Shown here: positions 38,318 to 48,140 of the stretch, in pieces
How positions within the stretch are numbered: position 1 is the first letter of the stretch
Layout: the number at the start of each line of letters is the position of its first letter
Origin: Anaeromyxobacter dehalogenans 2CP-1
GTDB taxonomy: Bacteria > Myxococcota > Myxococcia > Myxococcales > Anaeromyxobacteraceae
Direction of reading: 5' to 3'
Assembly: GCF_000022145.1 (NCBI RefSeq)
Contig: NC_011891.1
Coordinates: 4,756,501-4,820,500, forward strand
Length of the DNA stretch: 64,000 nucleotides
Notes under the pieces: model-generated
Databases searched by the model: none
What the model saw: only the letters and a program-made list of their open reading frames with translations
What the model was told of the DNA's origin: nothing
Program-made: the position numbers and the translations under genes

Positions 38318-39442
38318 TCACCGGCGGCCGGCCGCGTTGGGCCGGGCGAAGCGCACGTCGTGGACCCGCGCGCCGGGCTCCATGAAGCGCAGCAGCGCCT
38401 CGCCCTCGGCGGCCAGCGCCAGCCGCGCGGCGCCCTCGAGCGCGGCGAACGGCTCCACCACGAGCGCCGTCCCGCGCCGCCCGCGCTCGGTGCGCCAGGT
38501 CCCGGCCACCCGCCCGTCCACCAGGAAGCACGCGCGCACCAGCCCGTTGTTCGTCACCACCAGCGGGCGGTGCGCGTCGTCGATGAAGCGGCGCCGGTCG
38601 GCGTGGGCGAGCAGCAGCGCGTCGAACTCCCCCAGGAACCGCACCGGCGCGGCCACGTCCTCGGGCGGGCGCGGCGCGTCGGCGAGGTCCACCAGCTCGC
38701 GGCCGTCCTCGTCGCGAAAGGTGCGCAGGTCCGCCCCGAGCCCCTCGAGCGCCTCGCGCACGGCGCCGAGGCCGGTGAAGGTGGCGAGGTCGGCGGCGCT
38801 GGCCGGTCCGACGGCCGCGAGCGCGCGGCGCAGGAGCGCCTGCAGCGCCGCCGCGGGCTCGCAGGCGCGCCCCAGCCACGCCTCCGCGTCCGCGAACGCC
38901 GCCGCGGCCGGCCAACCCCAGGGCGCGGCCGCCTCGGGGACCTGCACCAGCGGGACGCCGTAGCGCACCGCCAGCGAGGCCGCGTGCAGGTCGGCGCGCG
39001 GGAAGCGCTCCGCCACGAGCGCCCGCAGCGCGTCGAAGGTGCGCGGCGCCTCCGCCAGCCAGCCGCGCGCCGCCTCCGCCAGCGCCGGCCGGTCGACGGT
39101 CTCCAGCTTCCGGCCGGCGGCGCTGCGCAGCGCCGGCTCGAGCGAGGGGCCGAGCGCGGCGCGCAGGCGCAGGAAATCGCGGGCGGAGAGCAGGTGCAGG
39201 GTGCCGCGCAGGAACGGGGCGCGCACGATCTCGCGCGCCAGCGCGGCCCGCGTCAGGTCCACGGGCACGAAGCCGTCGAGCCGCGTCCAGAGCGCCAGGA
39301 ACGGCGGCCGGGCGAGCTGCGCCTGCAGGCAGAGGAGCCGCTCCAGGGCGCGCACCGGCGCCGCCCGCTCGCGGGCGAGGAGCAGCTGGCGGGCGAGCGT
39401 GGCGCGGTTCAGCGCCCGGCGGGTGAGGAGCGGCGGGGGCAT
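38318..39442 (-). CDS. Winged-helix (HTH_42) AlkZ-like DNA glycosylase
   Basis: A 374-residue protein of the HTH_42/DUF1006 group, built from tandem winged helices. LLCLQAQLARPPFLALW contains the Q-x-Q motif that defines the AlkZ-like subgroup of interstrand-crosslink glycosylases (the YcaQ/AlkX subgroup has Q-x-D). LRGTLHLLSARDFLRLRAAL and VRFLGEFDALLLAHADRRRFIDDAHRPLVVTNNGLVRACFLVDGRVAGTW are family blocks. It would excise alkylated bases, giving resistance to self-made or environmental alkylators. The ATG at 39442 follows GGCGGA. It is transcribed alone, upstream of ino1 on the same strand but 178 bp away. Confidence 0.78.
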   Translation of the reverse strand: MPPPLLTRRALNRATLARQLLLARERAAPVRALERLLCLQAQLARPPFLALWTRLDGFVPVDLTRAALAREIVRAPFLRGTLHLLSARDFLRLRAALGPSLEPALRSAAGRKLETVDRPALAEAARGWLAEAPRTFDALRALVAERFPRADLHAASLAVRYGVPLVQVPEAAAPWGWPAAAAFADAEAWLGRACEPAAALQALLRRALAAVGPASAADLATFTGLGAVREALEGLGADLRTFRDEDGRELVDLADAPRPPEDVAAPVRFLGEFDALLLAHADRRRFIDDAHRPLVVTNNGLVRACFLVDGRVAGTWRTERGRRGTALVVEPFAALEGAARLALAAEGEALLRFMEPGARVHDVRFARPNAAGRR

Positions 39443-39569
39443 TCCGCCGACAGTGTACCCCTGGCCTCCGTCGCGCGGGCGCCCGGCCGCCCGGCGGCGC
39501 GCGCGGCCGGTTGCGGCCGGTTGCGGCCGGTCGCACCGGTGCGGATCGTCGTCGCGGGAGGGGAACGCG

Positions 39570-40073
39570 ATGCGGAGGGCGGACGGTCTTTGGCGGCGGC
39601 GCGCGGGGGCGGTGGCGGACCTGCCCGCGCGCCTGGCGCTCGGCAGCAGCATGCTCTACCACGGGCTGTCCAAGCTGCGCGGCGACGGGCCGGCGCAGAC
39701 GGCGCGGATGTTCGAGGGGCTCGGGCTCCGGCCCGGCCGCGCGCTCGCGATGGCGACCGGCCTGGCCGAGACGTTCGCGGGCGCGGCCGCCATCCTCGGC
39801 ATCGCCACCGCCCCTGCGGCGCTGGCGGTGATCGTGACGCAGGCGGTCGCCATCCGGAAGGTGCACGCGCCGAACGGCTTCAACGTCGTGAAGGGCGGCA
39901 TGGAGTTCAACCTCGCGCTCGTCGCGATGGCGCTCGCGCTGCTCGCCGAGGGGCCGCGGACGGTCTCGGCGCACCACGCGGCGCGCCGGCTGGCGCGTCG
40001 GCACGGCCTGCCGGCCCTCCTCGCCGCCGGGCGCCCGGGCCGCGTCGAGCGCGCGCTCGCCGTCCTCGGCTGA
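39570..40073 (+). CDS. DoxX-family membrane protein
   Basis: A 167-residue protein with four hydrophobic helices in the DoxX pattern: ARLALGSSMLYHGLSKLRG, ALAMATGLAETFAGAAAILGIATAPAALAVIVTQAVAIRKVHAPNGF, then GGMEFNLALVAMALALLAEGP. The G-x-E-[FY]-N-L stretch is the DoxX signature. Members are quinone-linked or redox-related membrane proteins. GGAGG 9 nt upstream supports ATG 39570. It is divergent from the AlkZ-like gene; the 127-bp spacer carries GGTTGCGGCCGGTTGCGGCC, a short tandem repeat. Confidence 0.85.
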   Translation: MRRADGLWRRRAGAVADLPARLALGSSMLYHGLSKLRGDGPAQTARMFEGLGLRPGRALAMATGLAETFAGAAAILGIATAPAALAVIVTQAVAIRKVHAPNGFNVVKGGMEFNLALVAMALALLAEGPRTVSAHHAARRLARRHGLPALLAAGRPGRVERALAVLG

Positions 40074-40283
40074 CCGCCCGGCCTGCGCCGGCCCGGCGTC
40101 CCCGCCCCCCCCGGCGAGCGCCGGGACGGCGGGATGCGCGCCACCGCCCACCCACGCGGGTGAGCGGAGGTGGACCTGGGCCGAATGTCACGGGATTATG
40201 CGCTCGGCCTCCTTGTTTCCCGACGGGCGAGCGCGCGAAGCGTGAAATACGCGGTCCGCTGCCCCGTAGGGCCGGGCACGCAC

Positions 40284-41015
40284 ATGACCGCATCCGAGCT
40301 TTCCACCGACGGTTCCATCCTGCTCCGCGCGCTCGCGGTGCCGCAGCACGGGTTCCCGCTCGTGACCACGCGCCGCCGCGCCGGGCTCGCGCTCGCGCTC
40401 GCCACCGCCGCCGCGCTCGCCACCGCCGCCGCCGTGCTCCCGAGCACCGACTTCGGGGCCGCGGCCCTGGCGGCCGACCGCGGCGAGGACGGCGCCGAGC
40501 TGACCGTCAGCCAGCGCGAGGACAACGCCGCCACCGCGCGCAAGCTCGGCCTGATCGCCGGCTGGGCCGGCGCCGCCGCGCTGCCCGCGCTGCTCGCGGT
40601 GGCCGCCGCGGGCTGCCTGTTCGTCGGCTTCCGCGTCGCCGGCGCCCGCCCGGACTTCAAGGCCACGCTGGCGGTGACCGCGCACGGGATGCTGCCGGTG
40701 TGGCTGCGCGGGCTGCTCGCCATCCCGGCCGCGCTGGTGCACGCGCCGCTCGCGCCGGCCGACGTGCCGCGGCTCGTGCCCTCGAGCCTCGCCGCGCTCG
40801 TCCCGTCGGCGCCGCCGCCGCTCGCCGCCGCGCTCGGCGCCGCCGACCTGTTCACCGTGTGGGCGCTCGTGCTGGTGGCGGTCGGCATGGCCCGCGCCGC
40901 GGGGACCTCGCGCCTGCGGGCCGCGGTCGTGACGCTGGTGCTCTTCGCCGCCTACGTGGCGCTCTTCCAGGTGGTCCCCGCCGCGCTGTCGGCGGGCGGC
41001 CCCGGCCCCCGCTAG
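40284..41015 (+). CDS. Yip1-domain membrane protein
   Basis: A 243-residue membrane protein with about five helices. The pattern DFKATLAVTAHGMLPVWLRGLLAIPAALV followed by AADLFTVWALVLVAVGMARAAGTSRLRAAVVTLVLFAAYVALF is typical of bacterial Yip1-family proteins. These are often encoded with MacAB-like ABC efflux systems, as here. Between helices 1 and 2 is an acidic stretch (DRGEDGAELTVSQREDN). The ATG at 40284 has only a weak ribosome site. tolC follows 19 bp downstream, so this is probably the first gene of the efflux operon. Confidence 0.77.
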   Translation: MTASELSTDGSILLRALAVPQHGFPLVTTRRRAGLALALATAAALATAAAVLPSTDFGAAALAADRGEDGAELTVSQREDNAATARKLGLIAGWAGAAALPALLAVAAAGCLFVGFRVAGARPDFKATLAVTAHGMLPVWLRGLLAIPAALVHAPLAPADVPRLVPSSLAALVPSAPPPLAAALGAADLFTVWALVLVAVGMARAAGTSRLRAAVVTLVLFAAYVALFQVVPAALSAGGPGPR

Positions 41016-41034
41016 CACAAGGACCCGAGACCGC

Positions 41035-42378
41035 ATGCGCTCCCTCGCCGCCGCGCTCCTCCTCGCCCTCGCCTCCGCGACGCGCGCCCAGGCCCCCATC
41101 ACGCTCGACGACGCGCTCGCGCAGGCCGCGCGCGCCAACGCCGACCTCTCCATGGCGCGCGCCGACCGCGGCATGGCCGCCGCCGACCGCGGCCAGGCGC
41201 GCGCCGCGGTGCTGCCGCGCCTCGACCTCGACGCCGGGTTCGGCCACAGCTTCATCGGCCGCGCCTCCGGCGCCGGAGCGCTCATCGACCCGATCACCGG
41301 GCAGGTGACCGTGATCGGCGTCGCGAGCGACTCCGAGGCCTACAGCGCCTCGCTCTCGCTCTCGCAGCCGCTCTTCGACTGGGCCCGCTTCAAGGACCTC
41401 GACCGCGCCCGCTGGGGCGCCCGCGCCAGCGACCGCGGCTACGACGAGACCGCGCTGTCCGTCTCCTTCGAGGTCACCCGCCGCTTCTACGACCTCGTGA
41501 AGCAGGAGCGGAGCCTCGAGGTGCTGCAGAAGACCGTGACGCGCTCGCAGGAGCTGGTGGACCGCGCCGAGGCGCTGTTCACCGCCGGCCGCGCGCCGAA
41601 GAGCGACACCTACTCGGCCCGCGTGAACCTGCAGAACGACCGGATCGCGGTGGAGGGGCAGCACATCCGCGTGGCGCAGGCCCGCACCGCGCTCGCCCAG
41701 GTGCTCGGGCGCATCGACGCCGAGGCGATCTCGGTGGTGGCGCCCGCGGCGATCGACGCGCCCGGCGTCCCCGGCGCCGAGCCTCCCCCGGCCGACGCGC
41801 TCCTCGCCCGCGCCCGCGAGCGCCGCCCGGCGGTGCTGGCCCAGGCGGCCTCGGTGCACGCGGCCCGCGCCGGGGTCGGCGGCGCGCAGGCGGGCTACCT
41901 GCCCACGGTCTCGGCGGTGGGCTCCTACGCGCGGCAGGGCACGGTGCTCGGCGGCCAGGGCGGCGTCTACGGCGACCCCTCGCGCGACTACAGCGCCTCC
42001 GCCCAGGTGGTCCTCTCCTGGAACCTGTTCGAGGGGTTCGGCACCTCCGCCCGCGTGCAGCGCGCCTCGGCCTCGCTCGACCGCGCCCGCGCCGACGAGG
42101 ACCGCACGCTCCAGGCGGTCGCGAAGGAGATCGGCGACGCGCGGGCGGCGACGGTGGCGCTCGCCCGGCAGGTGGCGCTCGCCACCGACACGCTCACCAT
42201 CGCGCAACAGTCCCTGGCGCTCGCCACCGAGCGGCTGGAGGCGGGCCTCGCCAACCAGCTCGAGCTCCGCGACGCCAATCTCAAGCTGACGCAGGCGGAG
42301 CTCTCGCTCCTCGAGTCCCGCATCGATCACGCCGTGGCGGTCGCCGACCTGGCGCGCGCCGCGGGAGGAACGCTCTAG
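41035..42378 (+). CDS. TolC-family outer-membrane efflux protein
   Basis: A 447-residue outer-membrane factor with signal peptide [20 protein letters not shown]. It has the repeated TolC pattern: [23 protein letters not shown] near the start, and coiled-coil halves with [12 protein letters not shown] and [47 protein letters not shown] near the end. It should trimerise into the exit duct for the efflux pump encoded downstream. The stop codon is directly followed by the ATG of the membrane-fusion gene with no spacing. Confidence 0.93.
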   Translation: MRSLAAALLLALASATRAQAPITLDDALAQAARANADLSMARADRGMAAADRGQARAAVLPRLDLDAGFGHSFIGRASGAGALIDPITGQVTVIGVASDSEAYSASLSLSQPLFDWARFKDLDRARWGARASDRGYDETALSVSFEVTRRFYDLVKQERSLEVLQKTVTRSQELVDRAEALFTAGRAPKSDTYSARVNLQNDRIAVEGQHIRVAQARTALAQVLGRIDAEAISVVAPAAIDAPGVPGAEPPPADALLARARERRPAVLAQAASVHAARAGVGGAQAGYLPTVSAVGSYARQGTVLGGQGGVYGDPSRDYSASAQVVLSWNLFEGFGTSARVQRASASLDRARADEDRTLQAVAKEIGDARAATVALARQVALATDTLTIAQQSLALATERLEAGLANQLELRDANLKLTQAELSLLESRIDHAVAVADLARAAGGTL

Positions 42379-43755
42379 ATGGCCACGCAGAACCCGCTCC
42401 CGATGCCCTCCCCCGACCACGCTGCCCCGGCCCCGGACGCCCCGGTGCTCGCCGCCCTCCCGCCGCAGCCGCGCATGAGCTGGGGCAAGCGGATCGTCGC
42501 CGGCCTGTTCGTGGTGGCGGTGGTCGCCATCACCGTCTCCGCGCTCCGCCCGAAGCCGCCGCCGCCCATCGGCATCCAGGCGGTGGCGGCGAAGCGCGGG
42601 CCCATCACCCGCCTCGTCACCGCCGCCGGCAAGCTGCAGGCGGCCACCGAGGTGAAGCTCTCCGCGAACGTCTCGGGCGACCTGCTCGAGCTCGACGCGC
42701 ACGAGGGCGACCTGGTGAAGAAGGGCCAGGTGCTGGGAAAGGTGGACTCGCGGCGCTACAGCGCGCAGGTGGCGCAGCAGACCGCGGCGCGCGCCAGCGC
42801 CGCCGCCGACGTCGAGCTGGAGAAGGTGAAGGTCGCGCAGCTCGAGCAGGAGCTGGCCCGGGTGGAGCGCCTGGTGAAGACCGGCAACGCGAGCGCGGCC
42901 GAGCTCGACACCGCCCGCTCCAACCTCGGGGCCGAGCGGGCCCGCCAGCAGGCGGCGGTCGAGCGGGTGGCCCAGGCCGAGGCGGCGCTCAGCGAGGCGC
43001 GCCACGCGCTCTCGCTCACCACGCTCGCCTCGCCCATCGACGGCGTCATCACCAAGCGCCAGAAGACCGCGGGCGAGCGCGTGCGGGGCTCGGACCTCTC
43101 CGAGGACGTGGTGCTCATCATCTCCACGCTCTCCAAGATGGAGGCGAAGATCGAGGTGGGCGAGCACGAGGTCGTCTACGTGAAGGAGGGCGACACCGCC
43201 GAGGTCGAGATCGACGCCTTCCCGGACCAGAAGTTCCCGGCGACCGTCGTGGAGGTGGCGCGCAACGCCACCGTGAAGAACCAGGGCACCGAGGGCGAGG
43301 TGACCACGTTCTTCGTGCGGCTCGCGCTCGACCACCCGGTGCAGAACGCGCTCCCCGGCATGAGCGCGCAGGCGTCGATCGCCACCGACACGCGCGACAG
43401 CGCGGTGGTGGTGCCGATCCAGGCCGTGACCGTCCGGCCCGAGCGCGAGCTGACCGGCGCCGGCCCCGCGCCGGAGGGCCCGCCCGCCCCGGCACAGGGC
43501 GCCGGCCAGAAGAAGGCCAAGCGCGACCCGCTGCGCAAGGTGGTGTTCGTGATCGAGGACGGGGTGGCGAAGATCCGCCCGGTCGAGACGGGCCTCGCCA
43601 GCGACACCGAGCTCGAGATCACCTCCGGCCTGAAGGAGGGCGAGAAGGTGGTGGAGGGCCCGTACCGCGTGCTCTCGCGCGAGCTCGCCGACGGCAAGCG
43701 CGTCAACGAGGAGCCGCTGGGCGGCAAGCCGGGCGCCGGCGGGAAGAAGGGCTAG
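42379..43755 (+). CDS. MacA-like membrane-fusion (periplasmic adaptor) protein
   Basis: A 458-residue adaptor. One membrane anchor lies at about residues 35-57. The lipoyl/barrel-sandwich halves are visible in [40 protein letters not shown] and [23 protein letters not shown]. Between them is a long alpha-hairpin (about 130-215), followed by beta-barrel and membrane-proximal domains. A Pro/Ala/Lys-rich insertion (about 360-385, [21 protein letters not shown]) interrupts the last part. It links TolC to the ABC permeases. It is coupled directly to tolC and lies 2 bp before the ATPase gene. Confidence 0.92.
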   Translation: MATQNPLPMPSPDHAAPAPDAPVLAALPPQPRMSWGKRIVAGLFVVAVVAITVSALRPKPPPPIGIQAVAAKRGPITRLVTAAGKLQAATEVKLSANVSGDLLELDAHEGDLVKKGQVLGKVDSRRYSAQVAQQTAARASAAADVELEKVKVAQLEQELARVERLVKTGNASAAELDTARSNLGAERARQQAAVERVAQAEAALSEARHALSLTTLASPIDGVITKRQKTAGERVRGSDLSEDVVLIISTLSKMEAKIEVGEHEVVYVKEGDTAEVEIDAFPDQKFPATVVEVARNATVKNQGTEGEVTTFFVRLALDHPVQNALPGMSAQASIATDTRDSAVVVPIQAVTVRPERELTGAGPAPEGPPAPAQGAGQKKAKRDPLRKVVFVIEDGVAKIRPVETGLASDTELEITSGLKEGEKVVEGPYRVLSRELADGKRVNEEPLGGKPGAGGKKG

Positions 43756-43757
43756 CC

Positions 43758-44483
43758 GTGGCCGAGCCGCTCATCGTCGTCGAGGAGCTTCACCGGCACT
43801 ACGTGGTGGGCGGCGAGACCGTGCGCGCGCTCGACGGCGTGTCGTTCACCATCGAGCGCGGGGAGTGGGTCGCGATCGTGGGCCAGTCCGGCTCGGGCAA
43901 GTCCACGCTCATGAACCTGCTCGGCTGCCTCGACACGCCCAGCGCCGGCGTCTACCGCCTGAACGGCTCGGACGTGGAGGGGCTCGCCGACGATCAGCTC
44001 GCCGACCTGCGCAACCGCGAGATCGGGTTCGTGTTCCAGACGTTCCAGCTCCTGCCCCGCGCCAGCGCGGTGCAGAACGTGGAGCTGCCGCTCGTGTACC
44101 GCGGGGTGCCCCGCCGCGAGCGGCGCGCCCGCGCCGAGGGGGCGCTGCGGGCGGTCGGCCTCGGGCACCGCATGACCCACCGGCCCAACGAGCTGTCCGG
44201 CGGCCAGCGGCAGCGCGTCGCCATCGCGCGCGCGCTGGTGGGCGAGCCGTCGATCCTGCTCGCCGACGAGCCCACCGGCAACCTCGACTCCGCCACCGGC
44301 GAGGAGATCATCCGGCTGTTCTCCGAGCTGCACCAGCGCGGCCACACCATCATCCTCGTCACCCACGAGCCGCGGCTGGCGGCGCGCTGCCCGCGCGCCA
44401 TCCGGCTGTCCGACGGCCGGGTGGTGGGCGACGGCCCCGGCGCCGAGGTGGCGCTGTCCGGCGCCCGGGCGGTCCACGCATGA
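43758..44483 (+). CDS. ABC transporter ATPase, MacB/LolD type
   Basis: A 241-residue free-standing ATPase with Walker [11 protein letters not shown]-loop FQTFQLLPR, signature [15 protein letters not shown], Walker [17 protein letters not shown] and H-loop VTHEP. It is the MacB/LolD/FtsE subclass, which powers mechanotransmission rather than direct transport. It begins with GTG 43758. Its stop overlaps the ATG of the first permease by 4 bp (ATGA). One ATPase serves two different permease genes, so the complex is probably a heterodimer of permeases with two copies of this subunit. Confidence 0.92.
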   Translation: MAEPLIVVEELHRHYVVGGETVRALDGVSFTIERGEWVAIVGQSGSGKSTLMNLLGCLDTPSAGVYRLNGSDVEGLADDQLADLRNREIGFVFQTFQLLPRASAVQNVELPLVYRGVPRRERRARAEGALRAVGLGHRMTHRPNELSGGQRQRVAIARALVGEPSILLADEPTGNLDSATGEEIIRLFSELHQRGHTIILVTHEPRLAARCPRAIRLSDGRVVGDGPGAEVALSGARAVHA

Positions 44484-45742
44484 ACCGCGTCGCCCGGGCC
44501 TTCGTCCGCGCCGGCGCGGAGCTCGCCGAGTCGGTGCGCATCGCGCTCGAGTCCCTGATCGGCGCGCGCCTGCGCAGCTTCCTCACCACGCTCGGCATCG
44601 TCATCGGCGTGATGACGGTGATCGCCATCGTCGCCATCATCCAGGGGCTGAACCGCTCGTTCGAGGGGCAGATCGCGAACCTGGGCGCGAACACGCTCTA
44701 CGTCTCCAAGTTCGCCTGGCTGGCGCAGGGCCGCGGCGAGTGGTGGGAGATGCGGAACCGCAAGGACCTGGGCAAGCGCGAGCTCGCGGCGGTGGAGCGC
44801 GAGGTGACGCTCGCCACGGCGGTCGCGCCGCAGGCGGGAACGCGCGGGACGGTCACCCGGCTCGACAAGGAGCTCTCCGGCGTCCAGCTCATCGGCACGA
44901 ACGCGCGCTACCTCGACACCGGGGCCGGCTCGGTGCAGGCCGGGCGCTTCCTCACCGACACCGACGTGGACCTGGAGCGCGCCGCCGCGGTGCTGGGGCA
45001 CGCGGTGGCGGAGCGGCTGTTCCCGGGCGCCTCGCCGGAGACCGTGCTCGGCCAGCGCGTCACGCTGGAGGGCCACCCGTTCACGGTGGTGGGGGTGATG
45101 GCGAAGCGCGGGCAGATGCTCGGCATGGACATGGACAGCAACGTCATCCTGCCGTTCACGACGTTCCTGCGCGACCTCGGCTCGAAGCGCTCCCTCAACC
45201 TGGCGGTGGCGGCCGCGCCGGAGAACCTCTCCGCGCTCGAGGACCAGATCGTCGGGGTGCTGCGCCGGGTCCGGCAGGTGGCCCCGGACAAGAAGGACGA
45301 CTTCGCCATCAACCGGCAGGAGCAGTTCCTGCGCATCTACCGCCAGCTCACCGGCGCGCTGTACGGCGTCGCCATCGGCGTGGGGCTCATCACGCTGGTG
45401 GTGGGCGGCATCGGCATCATGAACATCATGCTGGTGTCGGTGACCGAGCGGACCCGCGAGATCGGGGTGCGGCGCGCGCTCGGGGCCCGGCGGCGCACCA
45501 TCCTCCTGCAGTTCCTGATCGAGTCGTCGGTGGTGGCGGCGCTGGGCGGCGCGGTGGGCACCACGCTCGGCCTCGGGGTGGCGCAGCTCGTGGCGCTGCT
45601 CACGCCGCTCGCCGCGGCGGTGACGCCGTCGGCGGTGGCGCTCGGGCTCGGCTTCTCCGCGGGCGTGGGCCTGCTGTTCGGCTCCTGGCCGGCCTGGCGC
45701 GCCGCGCGCCTCGATCCGGTCGAGGCGCTGAGGTACGAATGA
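44480..45742 (+). CDS. MacB/FtsX-type ABC permease 1
   Basis: A 420-residue permease with the MacB layout: helix 1 ([26 protein letters not shown]), a periplasmic MacB-PCD domain (about 65-290) and a C-terminal three-helix FtsX domain with [43 protein letters not shown]. The ending [12 protein letters not shown] is the family C-terminus. Unlike E. coli MacB, the ATPase is a separate protein. It overlaps both neighbours by 4 bp. Confidence 0.92.
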   Translation: MNRVARAFVRAGAELAESVRIALESLIGARLRSFLTTLGIVIGVMTVIAIVAIIQGLNRSFEGQIANLGANTLYVSKFAWLAQGRGEWWEMRNRKDLGKRELAAVEREVTLATAVAPQAGTRGTVTRLDKELSGVQLIGTNARYLDTGAGSVQAGRFLTDTDVDLERAAAVLGHAVAERLFPGASPETVLGQRVTLEGHPFTVVGVMAKRGQMLGMDMDSNVILPFTTFLRDLGSKRSLNLAVAAAPENLSALEDQIVGVLRRVRQVAPDKKDDFAINRQEQFLRIYRQLTGALYGVAIGVGLITLVVGGIGIMNIMLVSVTERTREIGVRRALGARRRTILLQFLIESSVVAALGGAVGTTLGLGVAQLVALLTPLAAAVTPSAVALGLGFSAGVGLLFGSWPAWRAARLDPVEALRYE

Positions 45743-46980
45743 ACGCCTTCCTCGACACGCTGGCGATGGCCATCGGCACGCTGCGCGGGAACGTGCTGCG
45801 GTCGATGCTGACGCTGCTCGGCATCGTGATCGGCGCCTGCACCGTGGTGGCGATGATGTCGCTCACCGAGGGGCTCCGCCTCAAGATGACGACCGACTTC
45901 GCCATGCTGGGCGCCGGCGCGTTCCAGGTCCAGAAGTGGCCGCACATGAACTTCGGGCCGATCGACTGGCGCAAGTACGAGCAGCGCAAGCCGCTCACCC
46001 GCGAGCAGGGCGAGGCGCTCCGGTCGCTCCCGCACGTGAAGTTCGTGTCGATCGAGGAGTACCCGAGCGGCGACGGCAACGGCGCGGCGGTGGTCTCCAC
46101 GCCGGAGCGGGCCACCCGGCGCGAGGTCGCGTTCGGCGGGGTGCTCCCCGACTACGAGCCCGCCAACGGCGTCACCGTCGGCCAGGGTCGGTTCATCAGC
46201 ACCACCGACGTGCTGCTCGGCCGCCGGGTGACGTTCGTGGGCACCGACGTGGTGGACGTGCTGTTCCCGAAGATGGACCCCATCGGCCGCGAGGTGCGCA
46301 TCCGCGGCGTGCCGTTCGAGATCATCGGCGTCTCGATGAAGCAGGGGAGCATCTTCGGCCAGTCGAAGGACTCCTGGGCGGTGGTGCCCTGGACCGCCTA
46401 CGAGGTCGCGTTCGGGCGGAACCGCAACAACAACATCGCCATCCAGGCCACCTCGCCCGAGGACCTGCCGCTCGCCATGGACGAGGTGGTCGCGGCGTTG
46501 CGGCGGCTGCGCGGGCTCGGGCCGCAGGAGGAGAACGACTTCGAGCTGTTCTCCAACGACACCTCGGCGGAGATGTTCGACAACCTGGCGCGGATGGTGG
46601 GCGCGGCCACGTTCGGCGTGTGCGCGCTGGCGCTGCTGGTCGGCGGCATCGGCGTCATGAACATCATGCTCGTGTCGGTGACCGAGCGGACCCGGGAGAT
46701 CGGCGTCCGGATGGCGCTGGGCGCCCGGCGCGGCCGCATCCTGATGCAGTTCCTGCTCGAGTCGATCACGCTCTCCGGCCTGGGCGGCCTGGTGGGCGTC
46801 CTGGTCGGCGCCGGGCTCGCCCTGGGCGCCCGCGCCGTGTTCGACGTTCCGGCGAGCATCCCGGCGTGGGCGGTGATACTCTCCCTCGCCTCCGCCTGCG
46901 GGGCCGGGTTGCTGTTCGGCATCTACCCGGCCGCCCGAGCCTCGAAGCTCGACCCGGTGGAGGCGATGCGGATCGAATAG
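45739..46980 (+). CDS. MacB/FtsX-type ABC permease 2
   Basis: A 413-residue paralogue of permease 1: same helix 1 (SMLTLLGIVIGACTVVAMMSL), a diverged periplasmic domain (QVQKWPHMNFGPIDWRKYEQRKPLTREQGEALRSL) and a near-identical FtsX core [42 protein letters not shown], ending ASKLDPVEAMRIE. The periplasmic domains of the two permeases differ much more than their membrane cores, consistent with an asymmetric heterodimer. It overlaps permease 1 by 4 bp and is followed after 14 bp by the signal peptidase gene. Confidence 0.92.
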   Translation: MNAFLDTLAMAIGTLRGNVLRSMLTLLGIVIGACTVVAMMSLTEGLRLKMTTDFAMLGAGAFQVQKWPHMNFGPIDWRKYEQRKPLTREQGEALRSLPHVKFVSIEEYPSGDGNGAAVVSTPERATRREVAFGGVLPDYEPANGVTVGQGRFISTTDVLLGRRVTFVGTDVVDVLFPKMDPIGREVRIRGVPFEIIGVSMKQGSIFGQSKDSWAVVPWTAYEVAFGRNRNNNIAIQATSPEDLPLAMDEVVAALRRLRGLGPQEENDFELFSNDTSAEMFDNLARMVGAATFGVCALALLVGGIGVMNIMLVSVTERTREIGVRMALGARRGRILMQFLLESITLSGLGGLVGVLVGAGLALGARAVFDVPASIPAWAVILSLASACGAGLLFGIYPAARASKLDPVEAMRIE

Positions 46981-46994
46981 GAGAGCGGCGGCGC

Positions 46995-47684
46995 GTGGAC
47001 AGAGCGAAGGTGATGAGAGAGGTACGGGGCTGGACGCTCACCATCCTCGCGGTGCTCGCCTTCCGGACGTTCCTCTACGAGGCCGTCTACATCCCGTCGG
47101 GCTCGATGCTGCCGACGCTGGAGATCGGCGACTACGTCATCGTGGAGAAGTGGGCCTACGGCGCGCGGCTGCCGTTCACCGCGACCGCGCAGGCCACGTG
47201 GGCCACCCCGAAGCGCGGCGACATCGTGGTGCTGCTCGCGCCCCCCGGGAACCCGCGCGACGACGACCTCATCAAGCGGGTGGTGGCGGTCGGCGGCGAC
47301 ACGGTCGAGATCCTCGACGGGCACCTGGTGCTGAACGGCCAGCCCGTGCCCCGCGAGCGCATCGCCGGCTCGTGCAGCTACTGGGATCGCCCCGAGGGCT
47401 CCGGCTGGCGCGAGGAGCCGTGCGTGGACGCCCTCGAGCAGCTCGGGCCGCACCGCTACCACACGTACTGCACCCCGTACCAGGAGTGCGGTGACGTGCC
47501 GGCGCAGAAGGTGCCCGAGGGCACGGTGTGGCTCGCCGGCGACCACCGCGACCACTCCGCCGACAGCCGCGTGTTCGGCCCCGTCCCCGTCGGCCGCATC
47601 AAGGGCCGCGCCTGGATCGCGCTCGCGTCCTGGGGGCCGGGCGGGCCGCGGTGGAACCGGCTGTTCCACTTCGTGAATCATTAG
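46995..47684 (+). CDS. lepB: Signal peptidase I
   Basis: A 229-residue leader peptidase with a single N-terminal membrane helix (about 12-28). Box B with nucleophile serine is IPSGSMLPTLEIGDYVIVEKWAYG, box D with general-base lysine is GDIVVLL...DDLIKRVVAVGGDTVEI, and box E is LAGDHRDHSADSRVFGPV. An insertion (about 130-175) carries four cysteines (GSCSYWD, EPCVD, TYCTPYQECGD) that could form disulfides on the periplasmic side. GTG 46995, preceded by AGGAG about 11 nt away, is chosen; ATG 47013 is an alternative that loses six residues. Confidence 0.9.
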   Translation: MDRAKVMREVRGWTLTILAVLAFRTFLYEAVYIPSGSMLPTLEIGDYVIVEKWAYGARLPFTATAQATWATPKRGDIVVLLAPPGNPRDDDLIKRVVAVGGDTVEILDGHLVLNGQPVPRERIAGSCSYWDRPEGSGWREEPCVDALEQLGPHRYHTYCTPYQECGDVPAQKVPEGTVWLAGDHRDHSADSRVFGPVPVGRIKGRAWIALASWGPGGPRWNRLFHFVNH

Positions 47685-48140
47685 CCACGGGGACTGCGTC
47701 CCCGCCCCGCCGGCGGAGCCGTCGGGGCCCCACCCCTGCTGCGCGGGGCCCGTGACCTCGCGCGCCCGCCTGCGCGGGCGCGCGCGAGGTCCCCGCGGCG
47801 AGGGGCTACGCCCCTCCCCCGCTGCGCGGTGCCCCCTCCCTGCTCGCCTTCCATCGGCTGACGGCGAGCGTGGCCGCGGGAACGACGTGGGTCTGTCGAG
47901 GGGCGTTTCGGGCGCCCGAAACGAAGGTGGGCATTTCATGCGCATGAAACGCCGCCGCCCCACCCTCGTCCGCGCTCGAGCCGGCGGGCGCCACGCCGGC
48001 TCCGCGTGACGCGCACCGTGGCTCGCCCTCCGGCCTCTCGCGAGCCGACCGCGCGGCCCCGGTTCCGGGCCCGCGGAACCGTCCCGGACGCCGTCGAACC
48101 CTCGAAGCCCGTGCCCGCTCCCGCTCGGCACGACATCCCT
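47685..48140. other. Gene-free convergent spacer rich in hairpins
   Basis: These 456 bases between lepB and the ligase hold no supported gene but many dyads. Examples are GGGGAC-tgc-GTCCCC just after lepB, a bulged stem built from CCTCGCGCGCCCGC and its complement, GAGGGGC-tac-GCCCCTC, the two perfect palindromes at 47904-47949, and CGGTTCC-N8-GGAACCG near 48066. The first could serve as the lepB terminator. Nothing here looks like tRNA or a known structured RNA. Confidence 0.55.
47904..47949. repeat. Pair of perfect palindromes with shared TTTC...GAAA ends
   Basis: CGTTTCGGGCGCCCGAAACG (47904-47923) is a perfect 20-bp palindrome. TTTCATGCGCATGAAA (47934-47949) is a perfect 16-bp palindrome. 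Both have the form TTTC-N8-GAAA and their centres are 28 bp apart. In addition GGCGTTTC at 47902 can pair with GAAACGCC at 47946-47953, so the pair can also fold as one large hairpin. Confidence 0.8.

Noticed and set aside
38318-39442. Transcriptional regulator (because of winged helices)
   Set aside because: The HTH_42 architecture with a Q-x-Q motif fits the AlkZ-like glycosylases better than a regulator.
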